Of a stretch of DNA of 64,000 nucleotides, positions 32,837 to 41,927 are shown one piece after another. The stretch spans positions 124,001 to 188,000 of the forward strand of contig JAYFRF010000004.1 of NCBI GenBank assembly GCA_034926225.1. Direction: 5' to 3'. The position numbers were made by a program, and so were the translations under genes. The stretch comes from JAAZKA01 sp034926225. Its GTDB lineage: Bacteria; Bacillota; Clostridia; Oscillospirales; QAMX01. The notes beneath the pieces were generated by a model. The model was not told where the DNA came from, made no database searches, and saw only the letters and a program-made list of their open reading frames with translations. Each line of letters begins with the position of its first letter. Within the stretch, counting starts at the first letter, position 1.

Positions 32837-32873
32837 TAAAAACAGGGCCTCGGTCATAGGCCGTGGCCCTGTT
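32837..32873 (-). terminator. Intrinsic terminator of the aminotransferase gene
   Basis: On the minus strand AACAGGGCC and GGCCCTGTT (32873-32865 with 32849-32841) form a nine-base stem followed by TTTTTATA. It separates this gene from the promoter at 32745-32773. Confidence 0.8.
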
Positions 32874-32889
32874 GTCATGACAGTCGCGT

Positions 32890-34218
32890 TTATTTCGAAT
32901 GTTTGAAGAAATGGAAGCCGCCGAGCTGCTCCGGATTGCCCTTGTCGTCCGCGAGAAGCTCCTTGTAGTCGAGTGCGCACTTTTTGTACGCTTCGGCGTA
33001 CTGCTCAATGATTTCCGGCACGTAGTGTTTAAACCACGGGATATTGTAGGTGTGCTTGCCGATGGCCACGGCCGGGCCGAGGTCTTGATCCAGCTCGCGG
33101 ACGTCGCGCTCGGTGAAAGCAATGCGGGTGGGCTTGCCTACGCCGTAGACGTCGGCGGTTTGGAACAGCGGATGCGTGTGCAGCGCGAGGTTGCAGCCGG
33201 GCGATGCCGGCGCGCCCTCCGCCGCGACCGCTTCGCAGAAGCGTGTCACGGACAGCCCGCCTAATTCCTCGGGACGGTACAGGCCCTTCGCCGCGTACCA
33301 GCCCGCCATGTTCGAGCCGGTCTTCTCATCGACACGATGCGCACGCAGACCCGGCACATCTTCGAGAAGATCCCAGAAATAATTCATCGCTTTGCGGATT
33401 TCGGTGCAGCGCTCGTCATAGTATTTAAGCTGTACGCGACCCACCGCGCTCGACATCTGATGCATGCGGTACTTATAGCCGCCTAAGGGCAGACCAACGT
33501 ACGGGACGAGGTCGGGGCTGGTAATCGCGTTCTTTGTGAAATGTTCGTAGTGGCCCAAGGACATGGCATGCTCATAGATGTCGCGGTTGTCAGTAAGGAG
33601 GATACCGGCCTCGCCGATGGCAAGCGACTTGCCGGACATCAGGGACATCGCGGCGACGTCGCCGATGGTGCCGAGCTTACGGCCCTTATAGAGACCGCCC
33701 TGGGCGTGGGAGACATCCTCGATGACCTTGAGGTTATGCTTCTTTGCGATTGCCAGAATCGCATCCATATCGCAGGGATGGCCGAGGTAATGGACGCACA
33801 TGATGGCCTTGGTACGAGATCCGATACGGTGCTCGATATCGGCGGGGTCAAGGCAGAGGGTATCGGGGTCGACGTTCGCGAAGACAACGGTTGCACCGAT
33901 GGAGAAGGCCTGGAGTCCGGAAGCCCAATAGGTAACGTCAGGGCAGATCAATTCGTCGCCTGCGCGTAGTCCCGCGCCATACATCGCGGCCTGGAGGGCG
34001 GCCGTGCCGGTGGAGAAACCGAGGGCGTACTTGACGCCGTTCCACGCGGCGAATTCTTCTTCGAACTTGGTGGTGATATCGGTGCCGGACATGCCGCCGC
34101 GGCGCAGGACGTCAAGACAAGCGTCTTCGTCTTCCTTCGTGATGATCGGCCAGTCGAACATATTCCCCGCGGGGAGGGTGACCGCCTTCGGGCCGCCGAA
34201 AATAGCAAGTTTGGACAT
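32890..34218 (-). CDS. DegT/DnrJ/EryC1/StrS-family PLP aminotransferase
   Basis: A 442-residue sugar-aminotransferase-type enzyme. Characteristic segments are FSTGTAALQAAMYGAGL (phosphate cup), DVSHAQGGLYKGRKLG with the PLP-contacting Asp, and the Schiff-base lysine in SLMSGKSLAIGEAG (about 196-209). Members transfer an amino group to keto-sugars or catalyse related reactions on inositols. I use the ATG ending at 34218, because the upstream GTG is fused to the AAGGAG site. It is monocistronic, with its own promoter and terminator, and no sugar-nucleotide biosynthesis genes adjoin it. The substrate cannot be inferred. Confidence 0.88.
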   Translation of the reverse strand: MSKLAIFGGPKAVTLPAGNMFDWPIITKEDEDACLDVLRRGGMSGTDITTKFEEEFAAWNGVKYALGFSTGTAALQAAMYGAGLRAGDELICPDVTYWASGLQAFSIGATVVFANVDPDTLCLDPADIEHRIGSRTKAIMCVHYLGHPCDMDAILAIAKKHNLKVIEDVSHAQGGLYKGRKLGTIGDVAAMSLMSGKSLAIGEAGILLTDNRDIYEHAMSLGHYEHFTKNAITSPDLVPYVGLPLGGYKYRMHQMSSAVGRVQLKYYDERCTEIRKAMNYFWDLLEDVPGLRAHRVDEKTGSNMAGWYAAKGLYRPEELGGLSVTRFCEAVAAEGAPASPGCNLALHTHPLFQTADVYGVGKPTRIAFTERDVRELDQDLGPAVAIGKHTYNIPWFKHYVPEIIEQYAEAYKKCALDYKELLADDKGNPEQLGGFHFFKHSK

Positions 34219-34312
34219 GATACTCTGCACTCCTTTATTATTTATGATGGGTATTCATCGAGCGCGTTACGAAAAGGGATACGGTTACCCCCTATCGCTT
34301 AAGTTCATTTGT

Positions 34313-34341
34313 ATCTTAACACAAGCAACCCGCGATTGCAA
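34313..34341 (-). promoter_or_regulatory. Promoter of the DegT-type aminotransferase
   Basis: On the minus strand: TTGCAA at 34341-34336, 17-base spacer, TAAGAT at 34318-34313. The leader of about 85 bases to the ATG shows no obvious structure. The remaining bases to 34484 appear empty. Confidence 0.65.
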
Positions 34342-34484
34342 GCGATTTCGGATACGTCCGTCGCTCCGTATCATATTTTAAGCAAAAAAGCCTCATATTC
34401 CCCCGCGTCCGATTTTCAAAATAACACAATCAAGGGAACACGGATAACCGGGCTCCACTGATTATAAAGCCGCAAAGCGCCGCG

Positions 34485-36236
34485 TCACCGGGTATAACGG
34501 CGTAGCAGGACGCGCATGAACGCTTCCGTCGATAACCCGGGGTAGCGGTTCATGCGGCCGAGAGCGTACAGGCATTCCGGGCTGTGGGTGATGAAGTTCG
34601 GCACGTCGGCACAAGTCAGCATCGTACGGAAGCCTGAGGCGCGTACGACCTCCGCCGATTCCGCGGAGATGACGCCGAAGGGATAAGTGAATACCCGCGC
34701 CTCGACGCCCAGTTCGTCGCGCAGACGCGTCTGCATCAGCGCAAGATCGGCGGAGAGTGTCTCCCGGTAAACTTCGACGGATTCTCCGGGCTTGCGCAAT
34801 GTGCCTTTGCGAGGGGAGAGCCGGTGCATGTCGTAGGAGTGGTTAGCGATTTCAAAGTAGCCGGATTTTAGTAAGGTCCGGTAGTCGCTCCAGCGCAGCA
34901 TCGCATAAGTGGGACAGCGGTCGGGGTTGGTTTCGGCCTCGTCTGAAAAGCGCCCGACGGCGGAGATCACAAACGGCACGTCAAACTCGGCGGCGATACC
35001 GGGCAGATAGACCGCGTTGTTGAGGTAACCGTCGTCGAAGGTCAGCACCACGGGACGCTCCGGAAGCATCCCTTCGCCGTCGACATAGGCGATGATGTCG
35101 TTGAGCTTCACCGGCGTGTAGCCGTGTGTGAGAAGCCATTGGATATCCGCGCGGATCGTATCGGGACTGACGATATAGTCGCTTTTCACTTTCGGTTTAC
35201 AAAGAACGGAATGGTACATAATGATCGGCAGCGGCACCGGCGCGTCTCCGTCGCACACAGTGACGCCCGAAACAGGGAGGACGGACAAATCATCCTGCGA
35301 CCCAACGGCGGCGCGGTAATCGTCGCCGTCACGGACAACGGGGGAGCGGCGACTTGAGAGGTATTCGACGATTTCGTAGATGTCGATCCAGATTTCGTTA
35401 TCGGATTCCTTTTGGGATTCATCGAAAACAAGCTGAAGGCCAAGGTGCAGATGGGGCGTGCCGACATTGTTAACGTTCTCGCGGTCAGAGTAACCTGTCA
35501 TACCGAGGTAACCGATCACATCACCCGCCTCGACATGCGCGCCTTCTTCGATGCCCTTTGCATACGGATGCCCGCGTCGCATGTGAGCATAATACCAGTA
35601 CCGCAGGCCGTCGTCGGAGCGGATACCGATGCGCCAGCCGCCGTAGCGGTTCCAGCCGAGCGCTTCGATGGTGCCGCCTTCGATTGCGACGATGGGCGTA
35701 CCGACGGAGCCCATGATATCGTTCCCGAGATGTCGGCGTGAAAAGCCGAAGTTGCGCTTGTTGCCGAAATCGCGGCAATGGGAGTATCCGTAGCCCGCCG
35801 CGATGGGGGAGAAGGCGGCAGGAAGACGCGCCCATTTCCCGTCCGCGTCGCACCCTTCCCGATAAAGAAAGCCGATCGCAGCTGTGTATGCCTCGAGATA
35901 ATATCCGAAATAGGGGTAGTCGGCGGCGATATCCTCGACGCATTCACCCTTGTCGAGCCGAGCGATCACCTGCCGCAGAGCGTCGGAACGTCCGGATGGG
36001 AACTCACCTCCCGTTTTTGCCGCGGTGAGCGCCAAAAGGGTGACATAATCTGCATACGCCGCTGTCCCATAGGTCTTCAGATCGTATTCAACCGCCTGCC
36101 GAATGACCGCCGCAGATGGATGGAACTCGACCCACTTGATAAACGGCTGTTTTGACCCATACCAGGCGTCCACGGGCGCGGAAACCTCGATCAAAATGAA
36201 AACCGCCGATAAAACTGCGAAAATTTTCCTTCTCAC
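34485..36236 (-). CDS. M23 peptidase - NodB polysaccharide deacetylase fusion
   Basis: A 583-residue exported protein. The start is GTG at 36236, ten bases after AAGGAGG; the ATG seven codons earlier would place that site inside the gene. Residues 1 to about 24 are a signal peptide (MRRKIFAVLSAVFILIEVSA). A helical stretch follows. The M23 (LytM-type) domain at about 145-275 has H-x3-D in HLGNDIMG (169-173) and HLH (262-264), the zinc ligands. The NodB (CE4) domain at about 335-560 has TFDD (399-402), H-x4-H in NHSYDMHR (466-471) and TYPFG. Both active sites look intact. It could cut peptide cross-links and deacetylate wall glycan. No partner genes adjoin it. Confidence 0.85.
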   Translation of the reverse strand: MRRKIFAVLSAVFILIEVSAPVDAWYGSKQPFIKWVEFHPSAAVIRQAVEYDLKTYGTAAYADYVTLLALTAAKTGGEFPSGRSDALRQVIARLDKGECVEDIAADYPYFGYYLEAYTAAIGFLYREGCDADGKWARLPAAFSPIAAGYGYSHCRDFGNKRNFGFSRRHLGNDIMGSVGTPIVAIEGGTIEALGWNRYGGWRIGIRSDDGLRYWYYAHMRRGHPYAKGIEEGAHVEAGDVIGYLGMTGYSDRENVNNVGTPHLHLGLQLVFDESQKESDNEIWIDIYEIVEYLSSRRSPVVRDGDDYRAAVGSQDDLSVLPVSGVTVCDGDAPVPLPIIMYHSVLCKPKVKSDYIVSPDTIRADIQWLLTHGYTPVKLNDIIAYVDGEGMLPERPVVLTFDDGYLNNAVYLPGIAAEFDVPFVISAVGRFSDEAETNPDRCPTYAMLRWSDYRTLLKSGYFEIANHSYDMHRLSPRKGTLRKPGESVEVYRETLSADLALMQTRLRDELGVEARVFTYPFGVISAESAEVVRASGFRTMLTCADVPNFITHSPECLYALGRMNRYPGLSTEAFMRVLLRRYTR

Positions 36237-36408
36237 CGCACACAATCCTCCTTGCATAACGGAAGCTAGTGTCTGTCTGAAAAAGAGGATTTACGCTGGT
36301 ATTTTTTAAGCGTTTTAAAATCTCCGAAAATAAGACGGATACCCCTCGGAACGGCAGGGTGCGAAAGGAAATAAAAATGCGCAGAAACGAAAATTTTCAT
36401 CTTACTAT

Positions 36409-36437
36409 TTGACACAGGAAGAGCCATGCTGTATAAT
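36409..36437 (+). promoter_or_regulatory. Perfect consensus promoter of the iorA operon
   Basis: TTGACA at 36409-36414, 17-base spacer, TATAAT at 36432-36437; start near 36444, 32 bases before iorA. It probably drives a plus-strand run reaching tsaB. Confidence 0.88.
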
Positions 36438-36475
36438 AGGAAGAAAGAATACAAAATAAGCAAAGGATTGACCGT

Positions 36476-38233
36476 ATGAACAAGAGACTCATGCTCGGCA
36501 ACGAAGCCGTGGCGCGCGGGTTGTACGAAGCGGGGTGCCGCTTCATCTCCAGCTACCCCGGCACGCCGTCGACCGAGATTACCGAAGAAGCTGCAAAATA
36601 TCCGGAAATTTATGCCGAATGGGCGCCGAATGAGAAGGTCGCCGTCGAAGCGGCTTACGGCGCGGCCGTTTACGGCGCGCGCAGCTTCGCCGCCATGAAG
36701 CATGTCGGCTTAAACGTCGCCGCCGATCTCGTGTTTTCCGCCTCCTATGCGGGCGTCAACGCGGGATTTGTGATGGCCGTCGCCGATGACCCCGGCATGC
36801 ACTCGTCCCAGAATGAGCAGGACTCCCGCAACTACGCCCGTGCGTCGAAAATCCCGATGCTCGAGCCGTCTGATTCGCAGGAGTGCGCCGATTATATGGC
36901 CGCCGCGTTCGAACTGTCCGAAAAATTCGATACCCCCGTCTTCGTCCGTACCTCCACCCGTATCGCGCACTCGCAGAGCGTTGTCGTTTGTAAGGAACGC
37001 CGCGAGCTGCCGTTAAAGCCCTATGAGAAAAACCCGCAGAAGTACGTCATGGCGCCCGCCAACGCCCGCGCGCGGCATCCGTATGTCGAGGACCGTTCCA
37101 AACGCCTTGCCGAGTTCGCCGATACGTCGGAGCTGAATCAGATCATCCCCGCCGCTCCAGAGCATGAGGGTAAAATCGGCGTTGTCTGCGCCGGTATCGC
37201 ATATCAGTACGCCCGTGAAGCCCTCGGAGAGAGCGCAAGCTACTGTAAGCTCGGTATCGTCTGGCCGATGCCCGAACACCTCCTGCGCGAGTTCGCCGCA
37301 TCCGTCAAAACCCTCTATGTTGTCGAGGAGCTGGACGCTTTCCTCGAAACAGGGCTCCGTGCAATGGGGATCCCCTGCATCGGCAAGGATGTCTTCCCGC
37401 GCGTCGGCGAGTATACCCCCGCGATGATCGCGGAGAAGATCCTCGGCACCTCCGCGCCTGAAACGATCGAGGTACCCGCCGTTCCCGCCCGCCCGCCGGT
37501 ACTTTGCCCCGGCTGCCCCCATCGCGGGCTGTTCTATGTGCTGCATAAGATGAACCTCACCGTCTCCGGCGACATCGGCTGCTATACCTTAGGTTCTGCC
37601 GCGCCGCTCAACGCGATGGATACTACCCTCGACATGGGCGCGTCTATTTCGATGCTCCACGGCCGCAATGTCGTCCGTCCCGACGAGACCGACCACGCCG
37701 TCGCCGTCATCGGAGACTCGACGTTTATGCACTCCGGTATGACCGGCCTTGTGAACGCCGTCTATAACCACTCCGCGTCGACAATTATCATCGCCGACAA
37801 CTCCATCACCGGTATGACCGGTCATCAGGACAACCCCACGACCGGTAAGACCCTAAAGGGAGACGTCACCGCGGCCGTCAACCTCGAAGCTTTGTGCCAT
37901 GCGGTCGGCGTCACGCGCGTGCGCGTGTGCGATCCGTACGATGTTGAGGAGCTCGAGCAGATCCTGCGCGAAGAGCTTGCAGCCAAGGAGGTCAGCGTTG
38001 TGATCGCGCGGCGCCCCTGCGCGCTGTTAAAAACCGTGAAGCACGGGAAACCGTATACGATAGATGCTTCAAAATGCAAGAGATGCCGTATGTGCATGAA
38101 GATCGGCTGCCCCGCCATCCGCTTTTCGATGGGTACCGGCGCATCGATCGACGAATCACTGTGCGTAGGGTGCGACCTTTGCGCGCGGATGTGCAAGTTC
38201 GGCGCAATCGAAGGAGGTGCATCCAAATGCTGA
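36476..38233 (+). CDS. iorA: Indolepyruvate:ferredoxin oxidoreductase, alpha subunit
   Basis: A 585-residue thiamine-diphosphate enzyme subunit. The pyrimidine-binding part is N-terminal (YPGTPSTEITEEAA, then EAAYGAAVYGARSFAAMKHVGLN). The ThDP/Mg motif GDSTFMHSGMTGLVNAVYN lies at about 415. Two [4Fe-4S] clusters are at the C-terminus (CKRCRMCMKIGCPAI and CVGCDLCARMCKFGAI). With IorB it oxidatively decarboxylates aryl pyruvates to aryl-acyl-CoA, reducing ferredoxin, in amino-acid fermentation. iorB overlaps its stop by 7 bases and paaK follows, the conserved order in Clostridia and Archaea. Codons are C-ending, suggesting good expression. Confidence 0.95.
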   Translation: MNKRLMLGNEAVARGLYEAGCRFISSYPGTPSTEITEEAAKYPEIYAEWAPNEKVAVEAAYGAAVYGARSFAAMKHVGLNVAADLVFSASYAGVNAGFVMAVADDPGMHSSQNEQDSRNYARASKIPMLEPSDSQECADYMAAAFELSEKFDTPVFVRTSTRIAHSQSVVVCKERRELPLKPYEKNPQKYVMAPANARARHPYVEDRSKRLAEFADTSELNQIIPAAPEHEGKIGVVCAGIAYQYAREALGESASYCKLGIVWPMPEHLLREFAASVKTLYVVEELDAFLETGLRAMGIPCIGKDVFPRVGEYTPAMIAEKILGTSAPETIEVPAVPARPPVLCPGCPHRGLFYVLHKMNLTVSGDIGCYTLGSAAPLNAMDTTLDMGASISMLHGRNVVRPDETDHAVAVIGDSTFMHSGMTGLVNAVYNHSASTIIIADNSITGMTGHQDNPTTGKTLKGDVTAAVNLEALCHAVGVTRVRVCDPYDVEELEQILREELAAKEVSVVIARRPCALLKTVKHGKPYTIDASKCKRCRMCMKIGCPAIRFSMGTGASIDESLCVGCDLCARMCKFGAIEGGASKC

Positions 38234-38796
38234 ATATCATGATCGTCGGCGTCGGAGGACAGGGATCCCTGCTCGCCAGTCGTATACTCGGCAGCCTGTT
38301 TACTGCAGCCGGTAAGGAGGTCAAGCTCAGCGAGGTGCACGGTATGGCCCAGCGCGGTGGTTCCGTCGTCACGTATATCCGCGCCGGTGAATTTGTCGCG
38401 TCTCCGCTCATCGACCGCGGTGAGGCTGACGTCATCATCTCGTTTGAAGAAGCCGAGGCACTCCGATACTTACCGTGGCTGAAAAAAGGCGGTACCGTCG
38501 TCGTCAACACGCAGCATATTCTCCCCATGCCGGTACTTACGGGCGCTGCGAAGTATCCCGAAAACATCGTCGAGACGATGAAAGCCCTCGGCGCGAAGGT
38601 GATCGCATTCGACGCACTGGGAGCCGCGGTAGAAGCCGGCTCCGTCAGATGCGCAAATGTCGCCTTGCTCGGCGCGGCGGCGTCTGTGATCGGGCATACG
38701 GAGGAAGAATGGCAAAACGCGATGAAGGCGACGATTAAGCCGAAGCTGCTTGACCTCAATTTAAAGGCATTTGCGTTAGGTAAAGAGGCTAAATAA
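38227..38796 (+). CDS. iorB: Indolepyruvate:ferredoxin oxidoreductase, beta subunit
   Basis: A 189-residue gamma/catalytic-domain subunit of the 2-oxoacid:ferredoxin oxidoreductase family. The signature VGVGGQGSLLASRILG at the N-terminus and VHGMAQRGGSVVTYIR are diagnostic. It contains no cysteine cluster, as expected. The ATG at 38227 follows GGAGGTGC and overlaps iorA; the frame is open earlier within iorA but gives no family sequence. It works only with IorA. Confidence 0.93.
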   Translation: MLNIMIVGVGGQGSLLASRILGSLFTAAGKEVKLSEVHGMAQRGGSVVTYIRAGEFVASPLIDRGEADVIISFEEAEALRYLPWLKKGGTVVVNTQHILPMPVLTGAAKYPENIVETMKALGAKVIAFDALGAAVEAGSVRCANVALLGAAASVIGHTEEEWQNAMKATIKPKLLDLNLKAFALGKEAK

Positions 38797-38819
38797 TTAC
38801 TAAATTGAGGAATATGAAC

Positions 38820-40121
38820 ATGTACTGGGAACCGCAATACGAAACCCTGTCCCGCGACGAGCTTTCCGCGCTCCAGTCCGAGTGCCTCGTAAAATGCGTT
38901 AAGTATGTCTACGAACGCGTCGCCCCTTATCGTAAAAAGATGGACGACGCGGGCGTATGCCCCGACGATATCCGCACGATTGAAGACCTACCCAAACTTC
39001 CCTTCACCGATAAATACGACTTCGCGGCGAATTACCCCTACGGTATGTTCGCCGTGCCGCATGAAGAGATCGTCGAGCTGCACGCGTCGTCCGGCACCAC
39101 GGGTAAGCAGAAGGTCGTCGGCTATACCCGCGCCGACCTCGACCTGTGGAGCGATATGATGGCGCGCACCTTCACGGCGGGCAATCTCACCAAGCGCGAT
39201 ATCATGCACGTCAGCTACGGCTACGGCCTGTTCACCGGCGGCATGGGCGCGCATTACGGCGCGCAGCGCGTCGGCGCGACCACCGTCCCTGTCGGCACCG
39301 GCAATACTATGCGCCAAATTCAGATCCTGCGCGACTTCGGCTGCACCGCCATCTGCTGCACGCCGTCGTATATGATCTATATCGCCGAAACCCTTGAGCA
39401 GATGGGTGTTACCCCCGGCGAAATCAAGCTCGAACGCGGCTTTTTAGGCGCGGAGCCGTGGACACCCGCCATGCGTAATGAGATTGAGCGCCGTCTGCGC
39501 ATCCGTACCTACGATATTTACGGTCTGACCGAGGTCATCGGACCCGGCGTCGCCTACGAATGCGACGAGAGAACCGGTCTGCATGTTAACGAAGACCACT
39601 TCTACCCGGAAATCCTCGATCCCGACACGCTGCTGCCCGTCGCGGACGGCGTGCAGGGGGAACTCGCGTTCACCTGCTTCACGAAGGAATGCTTCCCGCT
39701 GCTGCGCTACCGTACGCGCGACCTCTGCACAATCACGCATGAGAAATGCGCCTGCGGACGTACCCTTGCGCGTATCTCGAAACCCGTCGGGCGTTCCGAC
39801 GACATGCTCATCATCCGCGGCGTGAACGTGTTCCCGTCGCAGATCGAAGCGGTGCTTTTAGAGCTGCCGGAGACATCGCCATACTATGCGCTGATCGTTG
39901 ACCGCGTCGGCGCGCTCGATACGATGGAGATTCAGGTCGAGCTTGCGGAAACCGCACCGATCGACGAAGTGCGTGCGATGGAGAACCTGTCGAAGAAGCT
40001 TCGCGCGAACATCGAATCGACATTAGGCGTCGCGGCGCAGATCAAGCTTTTGCCTCCGCGCACGCTTCCGCGCGTCGAAGGCAAGGCCAAGCGCGTCGAG
40101 GACCGCCGCAATCTGAAGTAA
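38820..40121 (+). CDS. paaK: Phenylacetate-CoA ligase
   Basis: A 433-residue adenylate-forming enzyme. The ATP motif is HASSGTTGKQKVVGYTRADL (about 83-102), followed by YDIYGLTEVIGPGVAYEC and the hinge YRTRDLCTI. It activates aryl acids to CoA thioesters. Next to iorAB it probably runs in the ATP-yielding or acid-recycling direction with arylacetates. I use the ATG at 38820, nine bases after GAGG; earlier TTG/ATG options at 38805 and 38814 are closer to or before that site. The usual ACT-domain gene follows, after a palindromic repeat. Confidence 0.92.
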   Translation: MYWEPQYETLSRDELSALQSECLVKCVKYVYERVAPYRKKMDDAGVCPDDIRTIEDLPKLPFTDKYDFAANYPYGMFAVPHEEIVELHASSGTTGKQKVVGYTRADLDLWSDMMARTFTAGNLTKRDIMHVSYGYGLFTGGMGAHYGAQRVGATTVPVGTGNTMRQIQILRDFGCTAICCTPSYMIYIAETLEQMGVTPGEIKLERGFLGAEPWTPAMRNEIERRLRIRTYDIYGLTEVIGPGVAYECDERTGLHVNEDHFYPEILDPDTLLPVADGVQGELAFTCFTKECFPLLRYRTRDLCTITHEKCACGRTLARISKPVGRSDDMLIIRGVNVFPSQIEAVLLELPETSPYYALIVDRVGALDTMEIQVELAETAPIDEVRAMENLSKKLRANIESTLGVAAQIKLLPPRTLPRVEGKAKRVEDRRNLK

Positions 40122-40126
40122 TTTTA

Positions 40127-40182
40127 CGGACGGCCACGGCGTCCCGCCCCTACCTGCCGGGGGGTCACGGCGTGGCCGTCCG
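40127..40182. repeat. GC-rich inverted repeat between paaK and the ACT gene
   Basis: CGGACGGCCACG (40127-40138) pairs with CGTGGCCGTCCG (40171-40182). The inner region also has CCCGCCCC and GGGG runs that can pair. There is no T tract, so it is not a normal terminator. It has the look of a dispersed intergenic palindrome and sits inside an operon. Confidence 0.6.
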
Positions 40183-40223
40183 ATATTGTCTGTTCGCTCC
40201 AAGAAACGAGGGAGGTACCATAT

Positions 40224-40655
40224 ATGTTTATCAGCCAGATATCCGTTTTTGCCGAAAACCGTCCCGGCGCGCTGGCTCAGATTACCGGTCTGCTCGCCGA
40301 CGCGAAAATCGATATGCGCGCGTTCTCTATCGCGGACACCGCGGATTTCGGTATCCTCCGCATGATTGTTGACGAACCCGAACGCGCCGCCGCCGTGCTG
40401 CGGGAGCATAATATCGCAAATTCCATCAACCGCGTGATCTGTGTGCGGATGAAGGACGTACCCGGCGCGATGCACGGGATCATGAAGCTGCTCGCCGACG
40501 CAAAAATCGGCGTCGAGTATGCCTATGCGTTCGTTTCCCGGGTCAAGGGCGACGCATTCGTTATCCTGCGTGTTGACGACCGCGAACGTGCCGCCGCTGT
40601 ATTTGAAAAAGCGGCGCTGCCGATGCTTTCGCAGGATGAGGTGCGCGCAATTTGA
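40224..40655 (+). CDS. Tandem ACT-domain protein
   Basis: A 143-residue protein made of two ACT domains (about 1-68, SVFAENRPGALAQITGLL, and about 70-140, VRMKDVPGAMHGIMKLLADA). This small double-ACT protein is regularly encoded behind iorAB and paaK, where it may sense an aromatic amino acid and regulate the pathway; direct evidence is lacking. The ATG follows GGGAGG. It overlaps the next gene in a TTGA junction. Confidence 0.88.
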   Translation: MFISQISVFAENRPGALAQITGLLADAKIDMRAFSIADTADFGILRMIVDEPERAAAVLREHNIANSINRVICVRMKDVPGAMHGIMKLLADAKIGVEYAYAFVSRVKGDAFVILRVDDRERAAAVFEKAALPMLSQDEVRAI

Positions 40656-41908
40656 ACGATCTCATCCATAATAAGCTCCTGACTCTCGGCGAGGAAGCCG
40701 AAGCAAGCGCCGAAATCTATTTAAAACGCGCCGAAAGCGCTGCGCTTACCAATACCGCGCGCGTGCTTTCGGCCTTCCGCCGTCACCGCGTGTCCGATTC
40801 CTTATTCGCCGGTACTACCGGCTATGGCTATAACGACGCCGGACGAGATACCCTTGACCGTGTTTATGCCGACGCGTTCTTTGCCGAAAGCGCGCTTGTG
40901 CGTGTGCAGTTCGTCAACGGCACCCACGCGATCGCGTCGGCGATGTATGCATGTCTCGAGCCGGGACGGCGACTGCTCTGCGCAACCGGGCTACCGTACG
41001 ATACCCTCCAGGGCGTTGTTGGTATCGGACAGAATCCGCCGCGGCACGGAACGCTTGCGGCGTATGGCTGCCCCTGCACCGTCGTACCCATGAAGGACGG
41101 CCAACCGAATTACGAAGCGATTTCCGACGCGATCCGCGCTTACGCGGATATCGGCGCGGTGGAAATCCAGCGTTCACGCGGTTACGCCGACCGCGTGGCG
41201 CTTTCCGTCGAGGAGATCGGACGCATCGCGGAGCTAGTACACAAGCACAACCCCGCGATTCACGTCGTCGTTGATAACTGCTACGGCGAATTCGTCGAAA
41301 CTACGGAGCCGTGCGCGGTGGGCGCGGATCTGATGGCGGGAAGCCTGATTAAGAACCCTGGCGGCGGACTCGCACTCTGCGGCGGCTATGTCGCGGGACG
41401 CGCGGGCTTGGTCGAACGCGCGGCGGAGCGGCTTACCGTTCCCGGCATCGGCGGCGAATGCGGCAGCTCGCTCGGTCAAAACCGCAGTCTGTTCCAGGGG
41501 TTCTTTTTAGCCCCGCATGTGACGGCTCAGGCGCTGAAAACAGCAATTTTTGCGTCCGCGCTGTTCCAAAGATTAGGTTATACCGTCGATCCGCTGCCCG
41601 GTGAATTGAGGCATGACATCATCCAGACGATCAAGCTGGAAAGTCCCGAGCCGCTGATCGCGTTCATGCGCGGAGTACAGGCCGGCGCGCCGATTGACGC
41701 GTTCGCTATCCCCGAACCGTGCGATATCCCGGGCTACGACGATCCTGTCGTGATGGCAGCAGGTGCGTTTGTACAGGGCTCGTCGATTGAGCTGTCAGCT
41801 GACGCGCCGATGCGCGCGCCGTACACGGCGTATCTGCAGGGCGGACTGACGTATGAAGCGGGCAAGCTCGGTGTGCTGCTTGCCGCGCAGGAGATTTCAA
41901 AGCTTTAA
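40652..41908 (+). CDS. Methionine gamma-lyase/aluminium-resistance (YnbB)-family PLP enzyme
   Basis: A 418-residue fold-type I PLP protein. The family features are FAGTTGYGYND near the N-terminus, QFVNGTHAIASAMYA, and the likely Schiff-base lysine in MAGSLIKNPGGGLALCGGY (about 230-248). The family is annotated as methionine gamma-lyase-like or aluminium resistance and probably cleaves or rearranges sulfur amino acids; the true substrate is unknown. The start is TTG at 40652, overlapping the ACT gene's stop by four bases, with AGGATGAGG upstream. In Bacillus it lies near glnR; here it is inside an aryl-pyruvate operon. Confidence 0.85.
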   Translation: MNDLIHNKLLTLGEEAEASAEIYLKRAESAALTNTARVLSAFRRHRVSDSLFAGTTGYGYNDAGRDTLDRVYADAFFAESALVRVQFVNGTHAIASAMYACLEPGRRLLCATGLPYDTLQGVVGIGQNPPRHGTLAAYGCPCTVVPMKDGQPNYEAISDAIRAYADIGAVEIQRSRGYADRVALSVEEIGRIAELVHKHNPAIHVVVDNCYGEFVETTEPCAVGADLMAGSLIKNPGGGLALCGGYVAGRAGLVERAAERLTVPGIGGECGSSLGQNRSLFQGFFLAPHVTAQALKTAIFASALFQRLGYTVDPLPGELRHDIIQTIKLESPEPLIAFMRGVQAGAPIDAFAIPEPCDIPGYDDPVVMAAGAFVQGSSIELSADAPMRAPYTAYLQGGLTYEAGKLGVLLAAQEISKL

Positions 41909-41927
41909 TCAAGGAGCGTCAAACGGG

